A program made the translations under genes and the position numbers. A stretch of DNA of 20,398 bases, from the NCBI GenBank assembly GCA_943704525.1, contig CALSCQ010000433.1:1-20398 (forward strand). Direction: 5' to 3'. Positions 9,001-18,366 of the stretch are shown here, in pieces. This stretch comes from Pigoraptor vietnamica (Eukaryota > Opisthokonta > Filasterea). Every line of letters begins with the position of its first letter. Positions within the stretch are counted from its first letter, which is position 1. The notes under the pieces were generated by a model, which had not been told where the DNA came from, searched no databases, and saw only the letters and a program-made list of their open reading frames with translations.

Positions 9001-9673
9001 TTGATGAGGTGAGTTGTTGTTGTCTCGGCTCGGTAGTGCATTTCCACGTTCGCTCTCTGACCTCCGTGCTCTCTCCATGCAGTCTGGCTCCATCGTCGAG
9101 GTGGAAACGCTTGTGCGCCGCACGCATCTCATGATGCAGCTTGCGGAGGCGTGCGTGCAACCCGGTGACAGGTCGCCCCCACCCGCCCGCGCGGCAGAGG
9201 CCCTGGCGCTGTACGTCAAGGCACTGTCGATACTCCAGCGCGGCATTGGGCGCCTGCGCGGGAACATTCCGCAGCCCGTGCCCCTCAAGATGAATGCGGA
9301 CGTGCAGTGGCTGCGCGAGCGATTCAACGAGTGCCTGGAGCGCGCCGAGTGGCTCAAGGCGGCCGCGGTGCCTCCCCTCGCCCCCGAGGAGTGCGTGGCG
9401 GAACGCATCATGTACGACCACGCAATGGGCGAGTGCCAGCGCGCCGCCATGTGCGAGATGCACGGGCGCTGGGAGGCCGCCGAGGGGCACTACACGTCGG
9501 CGCTGTGCCTGCTCGAGGCTCTGCTGGACGCGATGGGCAATGGGCCATTCAGCCTCGGAGACGTGTCGGTGGTTGAGAAGTTCATCGCCGCCGTCCGCAA
9601 GCGCATGCGGTCGACGATGCAGAAGCGCTCTGTGACTGCGACGTCGCCGAGGGACCGCGCGACAACCCTGTGA
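6062..9673 (+). CDS. ATG1: Atg1/ULK-family autophagy serine/threonine kinase
   Basis: Ten exons: 6062-6217, 6370-6507, 6636-6756, 6845-7202, 7305-7621, 7709-8122, 8212-8517, 8619-8840, 8917-9008 and 9083-9673, giving 904 aa with consistent phases. The kinase domain spans about 26-288: [18 protein letters not shown] (Lys61), HRDLKPQN (Asp154), DFG (Asp175) and [10 protein letters not shown] Pro/Ser/Ala-rich linker follows, containing [13 protein letters not shown] at about 587-599; Tyr588 to Ile591 fits the Atg8-binding LIR/AIM seen in yeast Atg1. The last exon (709-904) matches the C-terminal tandem MIT (EAT) region that binds Atg13, with [41 protein letters not shown] and MLEA-like LLEALLDA. 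Role: starts autophagosome formation by phosphorylating Atg proteins. The ATG at 6062 is the first in frame. An exon 5 donor at 7633 would insert four residues. Confidence 0.95.
8469..8480 (+). other. LIR/AIM motif codons (Tyr-Val-Phe-Ile) in the Atg1/ULK linker
   Basis: Four codons encode Y-V-F-I, preceded by Asp-Asp-Thr-Glu, which fits the aromatic-x-x-aliphatic LIR rule with acidic residues before it. The following DKDYVEIN resembles the context of the yeast Atg1 AIM (YVVV). The stretch lies in a low-complexity linker, where conservation of one short block points to function. Confidence 0.75.
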
Positions 9674-9788
9674 ACGAGCAATGGAGGGGTTGGGCCCTCT
9701 CGCGCTGTACATACACACTTATCTGCTGCGTTGGCGTTGCTGCGCGTTTCCACACATGCAATCCCCCTCTCCTCTCTCTCTTTCCCTC

Positions 9789-9849
<61 letters not shown>

Positions 9850-10180
9850 CTCTCCTCTCAAACTCCGCGTGCTACACTTCTCGCTTGCCCGGCGATTCCT
9901 CGGGCACTCCGGCCTTGCGTTGAACGCAGGCGCGGCTTCGCTTTCCCTTTGCCATCCGTTGCACATATATAGTGGCAGCGTTTTTGGTGGCCGCAAGAGT
10001 GTGCCGTCAGACTGCCACGTGACGCGCTATCCGTTTTTAAATTTCTCCTTTGCGAGGAGCGTTGATACATAAATACAAAGACGACCTGAGACTCCTTTCT
10101 TGAAATTTTGTGTGTGAGCGAACGCGCACGCGCACGACGCAACGCAAACGAAACGGCGGCGGCCACTTGTCTACAGAAGC
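9674..10180. other. Convergent 3' intergenic region
   Basis: This gap separates the 3' ends of the Atg1/ULK kinase (plus) and the CotH-like gene (minus), so both transcription terminators should lie here. It contains a long (TC)n microsatellite and a CATATATAG string near 9965. The 3' half is moderately AT-rich. No gene is seen. Confidence 0.5.
9790..9847. repeat. (TC)29 microsatellite
   Basis: A 58-bp pure TC run lies in the 3' flank of the Atg1/ULK gene. It creates Ser-Leu frames on the plus strand and Arg-Glu frames on the minus strand that are not genes. Confidence 0.97.
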
Positions 10181-11680
10181 TTACGTCTCCTTGCCAAGTG
10201 CCGCGACGAGTGTGTTGTAGCGGGCTTCGTACCGCCGCGTGAGCTCGACAGCCTTATAGATGTCCGCTGTGCCGTTCATGTGAGGCGTGCCGACATTCGC
10301 GTGCGCAAACAGCTGCGCGAGCGACTCGGAAAACGCGGCCCTCACCCGCGCCACCGACATGACGCCCCCCGCCAGTTCGCGCATCGATTCCACGAGGACG
10401 CTGCGCAGCACGGGGTCGTGCGCAACAAAGCGATCCACCGCGGCCTCGGCACAGAAGAGGAGCGTGTCGTTCACGGCATCGACGCTCTTGTGGTGACAGG
10501 GCGAGAGAATCGAGTCGTAGTCCCACGGCGAAATGAACAGCCGACGCCCGCCGCAGGGGTCCTCGCGCTCGGCGCGTGCGTCGTCCAACCCGCGCGCGGA
10601 CGGGGCTACGGCCCACACGTACGCCTCGTCGCCATAGTCGCTGTTCATAAGGAAACTGTTCATCGCGAGCCACACAATGTACGTGCGCACGTCATACGCA
10701 GCCTCAAATGCGCGGGGGCTGCGCGCGGCCGCGGCGTAGCATGGCCAGAGGGGGCTTCCCTCGCGGAATGTGGGAAAGGTCATCAGCGGGAGCGAGGCGC
10801 TCTCCTTACCCGTGACCTCGCGGTTGCGCGTCGTGTCGTTGGCCGCCAGCTTCCTCACGGCCATCTCCACGGAGCCCACGGGGACGCCGGCCTCGCGCGC
10901 GGCGGCGTCCGTCGGAAACTCGAGCAGCAGGTACACGCCCTGGCTGAGCCCCCCGCACTCCCCGTCCACAAACGCGTACGCGCGCGGGGCGATCGGCCGC
11001 AGGCGCACTTCCGCATAGAGCGTCCGCATTGGCCAGATGCCGGCGTCCGCGAGAAGCCTTGCGCTCGTCCTGTACTTGAGGCGATTGTGGTCCTCCCACA
11101 GAGACAGCAGCACAAACTCGCGCACGGTCGTGTCCTCGCCCCCCCTTGGCATCGGCACCAGCCCTGCGCGGGCCGGGAGGGAGACGGGCTCACTGAGGGC
11201 CACTCGGAATGTGCGACGCCGCGAGTTTCTCAGGCTGATGCTCGCCTTTCCCCACAGCGACACCTTCGCGCGCACGACCCGCGTCGACCACGGCCCACCG
11301 TCGAACGATCCCGTGCAAAACGTCACGTTGGTGTACACGACATCGGCGTGATTCGAACTCGTCGCGGCCAGCAAAGCAAAGTCACGGGTCATCTCGAACG
11401 TGACGACAAAGCGGTCAAACGACCCGGCCTCGCGCGTGCGCAGCGCATGCGTCCAGTAGGTCTCGAGCAGCTGCGCGTCGTCGCTCTCCGAAAGGGGACG
11501 GCGCAGCGATACGGAGGAGAGGGGATCGGCCGGGTCGCCCACGTGGCCTCCGCCATCGCTCTGCCGCAGCCTGAGAATGTAGAGAAAGGCCGCAACCCAC
11601 ACGGCGCCTGCCACGCACAGCGCGCGTCGCACCCGCCGACCACGACGCATTGCGCCCGCTCTGTCGTCACCGTCGGTCAT
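10181..11680 (-). CDS. CotH-like (CotH kinase family) protein, single-pass membrane protein
   Basis: A single uninterrupted frame of 499 aa from an ATG at 11680. An Arg-rich start (RRGRRVRRA) precedes a hydrophobic segment at about 20-36, so it is probably a type II membrane protein with its catalytic part in the lumen or outside. Features that suit the CotH family are WGKASISLRNSRRRTFRVAL at about 143-162 (the region of the conserved Lys/Arg before beta strands), GVYLLLEF at about 248-255, the helix ending in LMNSDYGDEAYVW, and SPWDYDSIL, equivalent to the conserved metal-binding Asp-x-Asp. CotH of Bacillus phosphorylates spore-coat proteins, and fungal CotH proteins act at the cell surface; the substrate here is unknown. 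Several Asn-x-Thr/Ser sequons support a lumenal location. It is the only full-length gene here without an intron. The family call rests on motifs alone. Confidence 0.68.
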   Translation of the reverse strand: MTDGDDRAGAMRRGRRVRRALCVAGAVWVAAFLYILRLRQSDGGGHVGDPADPLSSVSLRRPLSESDDAQLLETYWTHALRTREAGSFDRFVVTFEMTRDFALLAATSSNHADVVYTNVTFCTGSFDGGPWSTRVVRAKVSLWGKASISLRNSRRRTFRVALSEPVSLPARAGLVPMPRGGEDTTVREFVLLSLWEDHNRLKYRTSARLLADAGIWPMRTLYAEVRLRPIAPRAYAFVDGECGGLSQGVYLLLEFPTDAAAREAGVPVGSVEMAVRKLAANDTTRNREVTGKESASLPLMTFPTFREGSPLWPCYAAAARSPRAFEAAYDVRTYIVWLAMNSFLMNSDYGDEAYVWAVAPSARGLDDARAEREDPCGGRRLFISPWDYDSILSPCHHKSVDAVNDTLLFCAEAAVDRFVAHDPVLRSVLVESMRELAGGVMSVARVRAAFSESLAQLFAHANVGTPHMNGTADIYKAVELTRRYEARYNTLVAALGKET

Positions 11681-12379
11681 GCGCTATCGCAATCATTGCC
11701 TCTGGTGTGAGGGGTGCGTATGCCAGTGCGTGCGTCCGTGCGAGTGTGTGAGCGAATGTGTGCGCATGTGCGCGAGGTGTGTGCGTGCGAATGTCGCTGT
11801 GCGAATGTGTGTGTGACTGTGTGAGTCGGTGTGTGTGTGTGTGGAAGACCGACAGCAGAAAGAGGAATGCACGAAAACAGACACACAAACTGCGCCGCTT
11901 GTGTCAAGGCAAAAAAAGGCGCGATCTTCCGCGTTAAGAAGAAGAAGAAGACACCAAAAATCGCAAGAGGAAGGCGAGTGCGAGAAGAGTGAAGCGGCTG
12001 CGGTTGCCGGGTGTCAGCGCATGTCAGTCTGGACACGGGGCAATTTGCAAAGCAAAATCGCCCGACCTGTGTGCGTGAGTCGGTCTGTGAGCGCCGCGTA
12101 TGTGCGATTGCCGTTATTAACTGACTCAGCAAAAGACTTCCACTGCACCGGCACCGCAGCTTCAGGCCCAGTGGCGCGCGGGGAGCCAGTCCCCTGCGCG
12201 CGTGTATTTGGCGCACCTTGCCTAATGCGGCAGACGCAGGCGACACGGCCATTCAATGGCCTGTGTGTCCGCGCTGCGGCAACTGTGTGGTTGTGTGGGG
12301 CGTGTGGGGCGCAACGTGTCTAACGACGAAGTTTCGCAGAACTCGTTCCACGGTACGACGGGGTCTTTCCAGAGTAAAG
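11681..12379. other. Upstream region of the CotH-like gene; no gene seen
   Basis: This lies between the start of the minus-strand CotH-like gene and the end of the minus-strand RCK kinase. The first 200 bases are TG-rich (degenerate GT/GCGT repeats, 11700-11845) and include a short pure GT run near 11829. A (GAA)n-like tract occurs at about 11938-11952. Open frames here are products of the simple repeats. The promoter of the CotH-like gene should be here. Confidence 0.45.
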
Positions 12380-15300
12380 TTACTTGCGGCGGCCGAACCT
12401 GGGAATGAGGGCACGCACGTCAGCATTCGTGCCGTTACGCCAAAACCGAATCACAAGGGAAAAGGATCAGAGAGGACAAACACCCACTTTGCAGTCCAGT
12501 CAAACGCACTGCTGCCAAAGCGGCCCGGTGCGGCCACCGGCATCGCGGGCTTGGACGCCGAGCCCCCGTACGGCTGCTGCTGGTGGCTCGCCTTCCAGTT
12601 GGCGTAGAAGCCGCCCGCGCGCACGGGGGCCACGGGGGGAGGAAGCGTCTGGCCAGCGACGTACGTCGAGGTGGGCGCGCCGACGGGTGCTGGGCGCGAG
12701 CTGTACGACGACCCGTACGTCTTATCCGCAGCCGATCCGCCGCCAATGGAGGGAAGCGGCGCGTTGACGGCGGGGTAGTAGCGCGCCTGCTGGAGATAAC
12801 GCTGCGAGGGCGAGAGAATGTCGTCCTCGTTGTCGACCCCCTTGGGATACGGCGGCGACAAGTCCGACTTGAACATGGACGTGCCAGACACGCCAAAGGG
12901 ACCGGCGTTGCGCTGCGGGGACGCCTGGAGGGCCGAGTCCTTCGTCTCGCGCGACCGCCGCGTGACGGCCGGACTGGGCTGCTTCGGCGGCGGGATGCTC
13001 GCCGTCGACTTGGACGCGTCCTTCTTCAGACTGCGCACGGACAGCAAAGTGAGCACACAACTACCTGGGCGATCACAGGCACAGCGGGTGGGCAAAGACA
13101 GGGAGCACGGCCGACTAAGGCGACCCTCTAGAGGAAAAAAGGGGCACTTTCTACAAATGCGCACTCGTTCGCCTCACGGCCAAGCGCACGAGCGACCCAA
13201 GGCCCCACCTGAATTCTGAGCTGCCGATGATGTCGTCGACGCCGCTGTTGCGACTCCGGCGGCCAGCCCTAGGCGCAGCGGCCGCCTTGGGCTCGTCCGT
13301 GTCGATGTCGCGCAGCATCTTCTCGAGGTCACTGTCGTACCGCGTGAGGTTTCGCCGACCCTTCTCCTTGTCCCTCTCCCTCTCCCTCTCCCTCTCTCGC
13401 TCTTTCTCTCTCTCTCGTTCCTTCTGCCTCTCTCGCTCTTGCTCGCGCTCCTTCTCTCTCTCCCGCTCGCGCTCCCTCTCGCGCTCTCGTTGACGGTCGC
13501 GCTCCCGCTCCTTTTCCCGCTCTTTCTCCTTCTCCGTCTCGGCAAAGTCGAGGTCCAAGTCGTCCCCGTTCGATCGCCGCGGCTTCTTGGCAGGCACGTC
13601 AGGCTCGGGCGTCGAGTCGGAAGACCGCCCAGCGCGCGCCTTTTCGCGGGGCTCCTCAACGCGTGTCGACGACGACGTGTCGGCCGCGTGCGTCTCCCTC
13701 CCCGCCGCCTGCGCCGCGTACGCCTCGGCGAGCGCACGCGGAATCGTGAGGCCGACGGAGAAGTACGGGTGCTGCAGGGCCTGCGACGCCGTCGGGCGCT
13801 TGGCGGGATCGTAGTGGAGCATCTCCTGCATGAGCGAGATGGCGTCGGGGCTCGCGTTCGTGATGATGTTGCGCAGGTTGGTGGGCGACGCCTGCGGGAA
13901 TTTGAAGTTCATCGCGGCGGCGAGGCGAAGGCCCTCCGGCCACGTCTCCTTCGTGGGCGTGCCGAGCACCGAGACAATCTTGTAGATCTCGTCGACCTCG
14001 CTCGCGCCAGGGAACAGCGGGCGCAGCGTGTAGAGCTCGGCCATGATGGCCCCCACGGCCCATATGTCGATGGGGCTGTTGTAGTTGGTCGAGCGGAGGA
14101 GGATCTCGGGGGCGCGGTACCTGGGGGTTCGCAAGGAGGCGTGAGCGCGCAACTCGCGAAGGGGATACAAATTTTGCGCATTGAATACTCGAACGCACGC
14201 CGCACACGTACGCACGTGCATGCGCGCACATGCATTAGTAAACGCACCATCGGGTGGACACGTAGTCCGTGAACGGCGGCCGCGACCGAATCTCGCGCGC
14301 GAGTCCAAAGTCGGCGATCTTGACAATGTCCTTCGTGCAGAGGAGGTTTTCCGGCTTCATGTCGCGGTGGAAGAAGCCGTGCTTGTGCATGTAGGCGAGC
14401 CCCTGCAGCACCTGGTAGATGACGTTGCGCACCATCGACTCTGGCATCAACGTCGTCCTGTCCTTCATCATCTGATAAAGGTTCGCCTCCATAAACTCAA
14501 ACACGAAATAGAGCTCGTCGTTCTCGCGGATAACCTGCGCGCGCACGTGCGTGGGAGACGGAGAATAGGTGCGTGTAAGACGACGCGCGCACACTCCAAA
14601 AAGAGCGCCTACGCTGAAGGACAACCACGCTGCCACAAAAGTTGACCATTCTGAGCCCGCACATCACGGCAATGCCACGCGATCTCCGCACTCAAAACAT
14701 GGAGACGCAAGTCGCGCGTCAGCAAAGGGACAGAGCGCCCCGCACTCATACGTATCCACTCAAATGGCTGTACAGACGCGCCAACAAGGGGCAGAGGCTG
14801 CATACTGCCCAAGTCAAAACGCGACAACCAATAAGCAAGCACGCACCTCTTTCAACCGAATGACGTTGGCGTGGTTCATCTTTTTGAGCGACTTGACCTC
14901 GCGGAGGGAGATGCACTCCTCCCACGAGTAGAATTTGCGCTTCATCTTCTTAATGGCCACAATTTCGCCCGTCTCGCGATTTTTGCCCTAAGTGAGTGCA
15001 GGGATCAATACAGGCATACGTTCAAGCACACACACAGACGCACTCACACACGCACACACACACACGCACACACACGCGCGCACACACACACACGCACACA
15101 CACACACCGCTGTTTGATAGTTCACTATATGTGGCGTGCGGAAAGACACAATACCCGCACACACACGCACACACACTCACACACGCCGCTGTTTGATAGG
15201 TCACTCTCTGTCGCACACAATACCCGCCGGCTAAAGTCACACGAAGAATGTGCAAGTAAATAAATACCAAAACAATCGAAACATCAACTCCACAGACACA

Positions 15301-15415
15301 TGCACACTCCATCAGACGCACGCGCGAAGGATGCACGCGCGAAGGATGCACGCACCTGTAGCACAGAGCCATAGGTGCCATCTCCGAGCTGCTTCGCTAT
15401 CTTGTACCGGTTCAT
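12380..15415 (-). CDS. RCK-family kinase (MAK/ICK/MOK, LF4-like), probable regulator of cilium length
   Basis: Six exons: 15415-15356, 14987-14847, 14534-14248, 14120-13209, 13030-12488 and 12398-12380, giving 653 aa with all phases matching. The kinase domain (about 4-283) has GDGTYG, AIKKMK (Lys33), [30 protein letters not shown] (Asp125), DFG (Asp142) and the TDY activation motif (Thr156, Tyr158) before STRWYRAPE. The REVKSLKK block and TDY are typical of MAK/ICK/MOK kinases. A charged tail has a long Arg-Glu/Lys-Glu run at about 355-425, then a Ser/Pro-rich region. The last exon encodes only KFGRRK and stop, so the protein ends DWTAKFGRRK; a short basic DWxxKY-like end occurs in MAK-type kinases as I recall. 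Without that 19-nt exon, read-through adds an unrelated 12-residue end. The family acts in cilia, restraining flagellar length. Intron 1 is 368 nt and CA-rich. Confidence 0.92.
13370..13545 (-). repeat. Low-complexity tract coding Arg-Glu/Lys-Glu repeats
   Basis: An imperfect CTCTCC/CGCTCT-type tract on the plus strand reads as about 60 residues of alternating Arg-Glu and Lys-Glu in the tail of the RCK kinase. It likely forms a long charged helix. The purine bias is interrupted often enough to suggest selection for the amino acids and not a fresh microsatellite. Confidence 0.85.
15021..15228. repeat. CA-rich tract with a 79-bp-period imperfect duplication in RCK intron 1
   Basis: A CA/CACG-rich run lies in intron 1 of the RCK kinase. 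The string ccgctgtttgatag occurs at 15107-15120 and 15186-15199, each followed by a similar tcact and acacaatacccgc block, so a segment of about 79 bp was duplicated together with its CA run. Closer to the donor, a 15-bp unit (acgcgcgaaggatgc) is repeated at about 15320-15349. Confidence 0.8.
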
Positions 15416-16821
15416 GGCTCGAGAGCGGAGGGCCGATCGGCCCGCGCACGCACAGCTTGCACTAGAACACGTGGGACGCCGCCGTCACCATGCTCGAAGG
15501 CTAAAATAAAGCGAGAGAGTCCCTCTTGGAGAGAGAACACTCTCCCGGTCTTTGGTCGAGAGAATGGCCGGTGCGAGGTACGTACGTGGCAGTCGCCAGA
15601 TGCCAAGTTACGGCTCAAAGAGAAAGAGAAAATGCTTCAGCCGATCAGCGCAAAGCGGGCTGTTCTTTCGCTTGGCGATGAGGAGCATATGTCGTAAACG
15701 AGGTTCAGCGAGAAAGACATCGACACACACACACACACACACACACACGCACGAGCCTGTCCATTGTGAAACATTCCAGGCACAGCCGTGCAGGGAGGAT
15801 TGGGCGAGGGGGCAAATCGAGGCCGATTTCCGGCTGCTGTCCAATTTGAGAGTTCCTCGCGTCGACTGCATCCAAGGAAACCGAGCGGACAGGGTACCAA
15901 GAATTCGTAAAATAGCCGACGTCTCGCAATGTTTGTTGGTCTATATTAGGCTGCGAAAAATCGATGTTTCGGATTTGTTATACTAATTATGGACCTTGTC
16001 GCTGAATATGCCTATAATAGACATTATATTCCTCTATATATCCATATATAGTACAATGTCGTCATTTTGAAATGACGACTCTGTGAGACAAAGTGGTCAT
16101 GTGGTCCACATAAATTCCGTGCACACCTGACGTAGAAGTATATTCCATACAATCCTATTTAAATAAAAAGTTGAATTTTCCATAGTAACATACTAGATTC
16201 AGTACATGTGCATACAGAAAATAAATAAACTATTACGACCCACCCCCAAAGCCACTCGTGCCTTCAAATTGAGTCTCACCCCGAATTCCACTCAAATTTC
16301 CGACCCCTTTCCAATTTACGTGCCCACGTGATGCGGACAAGTGGCTCCATCTGCGCGCCGATTGGCTCCCGCGCACACCATTTGCCTAATCACTTTGCCT
16401 CTCCCCTCCCGCTAATAAAACACAATAGCGCACACTCACATACACACACACACACACACACACGCGCGCGCACTGTGTGCCGCTATTGGTTCCTCAACGC
16501 CCTCGTGCTCGCCCACTTCAGTTGGGACTTGGAACAGCAGTGAAAGGGCTCACATTGAATCCACGTGCGCCTATTTCACACTCGAGGCGGGCGGGTTTCT
16601 TCTTCGTTCTCTCAACGTTATCGCTTTCCATCGTGCGCTTCCGTGGGGCGACCCCAGGGGTCCCTTTCGCGAGTTGATCGTTCGACCGGCGGCTCTTGCT
16701 GCGCCCTGATCGCACAGCTTGGGCGTTGCGGTGGAAAGTGCCGAAGGGGCGTGAAGGCCGTTGTCGCCGTTATAGTGTGCCCTTGTTTTGACGTGGCCCC
16801 ACGCGGGCGGAGGTCGTCGCG
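15416..16821. other. Divergent intergenic region with AT-rich island, CCAAT boxes and CA repeats
   Basis: This separates the divergent RCK kinase (minus) and seven-helix protein (plus), so it should contain both promoters. It holds a (CA)n run at about 15723-15749, a strongly AT-rich island at about 15930-16260, inverted CCAAT boxes (ATTGG 16361-16365 and 16485-16489) and a CA run at about 16441-16463. The CCAAT boxes are 330-460 nt before the plus-strand ATG. An open plus frame at 15552-15986 has no recognisable domain and includes the CA repeat; I do not call it. Confidence 0.5.
16058..16079. repeat. Short palindrome in the AT-rich island
   Basis: Two perfect 10-bp arms (GTCGTCATTT and AAATGACGAC) are separated by TG, so the single strand could fold into a tight hairpin. 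ATGACG is close to a CRE/ATF half site, but function is unknown. Confidence 0.9.
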
Positions 16822-18366
16822 ATGCGCTTCCTCTCGCTCTCGTGGCTGACGGCCGCGCTGGACACGATTGCGTCTCCCAATGTTTACGTGCACGGCGACC
16901 GGCTGGCCGAGTGTCCCTCGTCGGTCGAGGGCGGGGGCGGCATTGGCGGGTGGCTGCACTACCCGACGACCGCGGGGCTGTTCCTCGCGGGCTTCTTCCT
17001 CTGCGCGGGCTTTGCGGGCGTGACGCTGCTCAAGTACAACGCCGTGCGCGTGCTCAACAAGAGGATTCGCACGCCGAACATTTCGAACAACACGTGGATC
17101 CTCTACTTTTTCGCCGTCGCTCTGAGGTGGGTTGGGTCCTGCTTTCGACTTGCACTCATTTGAATTGTGTCGTGTGCAAGCATAGACGCGAACATAGACG
17201 CGCGTGTGCATGCATCCCCTGGTGCATCCCCAGTCTCCTTTTCGCTCACCGCTTCCTATTCTCCTGTGCGCAGGTGCGTTTTCAGCGCCGTGCTCTACAT
17301 TCGCGACGACGAGGACACCCACGCCAACGCGGGCGTTCTTCTGGCGGCGGTCGTTCTCTACGGCATTGGCAACCTCATGCTCTCGCTCTCGCTCGACCAC
17401 CAGCGCAAGCACCGATCAACCGGTGGGCACCTTGCATCCCTCTTCTCCGCGTTGCGCGCCGCGCCCCTTGGTCCGTCACTCTGTCGTCTTTGAACCTTTG
17501 CATGTTCCATTGCCATGTGACTCACGCGGCGTGCGTCCGCAGTGCCCGTGTCGTCGTCGAAGCCCGCGCCGGTGACTCCCGCGGACGAATCCCCCGACAA
17601 GGGTCGGTCGGCGACGCCCGGCGCCGTCCTCTCGTTCTTTGCGTCGACCGAGTCGCTCTTTCTCGCCCTCTTTCTCGTATACATTGTCGCCCTCTTCCTC
17701 CTCCTCATGTGAGTCCCATCTCTGTTTGTTACTTGCGCTCGCATCCCTTGCTCTGCCGGGCGTGTTACACTAGTCCCATTCTACGAAACTAACTGCGTCT
17801 GCCACTTGCTTTTCCCACGCGCAGGAAGAACTCTGTGGGCGCATACGCGTGGCTGTTCCTTGCGGCCAACTTTGCTCAGCGCGTGCCTGTGCTCGTGCTC
17901 GGCGCCCTCATTGCTCTGCGTGACGGCGGTTCCGACGGCCCTTCGCGTGCATCGCGCGCATTTATTGGTGTCGGCGTCGCCCTCAACCTCGTGTGCGACT
18001 TCCCGCAGAGCTGGTGGCAGGCCGTCCTCCCTGGTGGGTTCCTGCGCTGCCTGTCTGTGTGTGTGTGTGTGTGTGTGTGTTTTGTTTATCTGCAATGTGT
18101 GATTGCCGTGTGTGATGTGTGGGGAAGAGTGCGCTATTGTGCGGATGGCATCAGTTTTGCACATTCTAACCCCTTGCGCTCCCGCAGACGGCTGCCCCCT
18201 CTACTTTGCGAGCTACGTCGACATTCTCCTCGCGTTCTTCCTGGCCTCCCTCGCCCTCTTCTTTGTCTTCCTGCGCGCAGAGTACCTGCGTAACATGGAG
18301 GACTGCATCTGGACAACAGTGAGCCAGATCCAAGAGTTCAACGTTCGCCAGTTTCCCTCGTCGTGA
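16822..18366 (+). CDS. Seven-helix membrane protein, family not recognised
   Basis: Five exons: 16822-17126, 17274-17422, 17543-17708, 17825-18033 and 18188-18366, giving 335 aa with matching phases; all introns end in GCAG. Hydrophobic segments fall at about 50-70, 91-110, 120-142, 183-206, 213-237, 251-264 and 286-305, so about seven membrane helices are likely. A Ser/Pro-rich loop (about 152-180) separates helices 3 and 4. The motif LSLDHQRKHRST follows helix 3, CDFPQSWW follows helix 6, and a conserved-looking amphipathic end (EYLRNMEDCIWTTVSQIQEFNV) follows helix 7. The first 18 residues could be a weak signal or membrane-dipping segment. The seven-helix layout alone does not make it a receptor. 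It is divergent to the RCK kinase across 1.4 kb and convergent with the AGGF1-like gene. Confidence 0.85.
18054..18080. repeat. GT microsatellite in intron 4 of the seven-helix gene
   Basis: A nearly pure GT run shortly after the GTGGGT donor of intron 4 (18034-18187). It leaves the splice sites intact. Confidence 0.9.

Noticed and set aside
9681-10072. Ser-Leu-rich plus-strand frames and Arg-Glu-rich minus-strand frames
   Set aside because: They are translations of the (TC)29 microsatellite with no support on either side.
10280-11710. 476-aa open frame on the plus strand
   Set aside because: It is antisense to the CotH-like gene. GC-rich codons leave the opposite strand open; it has no domain and is Arg/His-rich, as expected from antisense reading.
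11667-12252. Thr-His-rich minus-strand frames
   Set aside because: They come from GT/CA-type simple repeats upstream of the CotH-like gene; there is no domain or splice support.
13151-14326. 391-aa single-frame kinase reading
   Set aside because: It begins inside exon 3 out of frame, reads intron 3 and runs past the exon 4 donor. Only the part at 14120-13209 is coding.
15552-15986. 144-aa plus-strand frame upstream of the RCK kinase
   Set aside because: It spans a CA microsatellite and has no domain or splice support.
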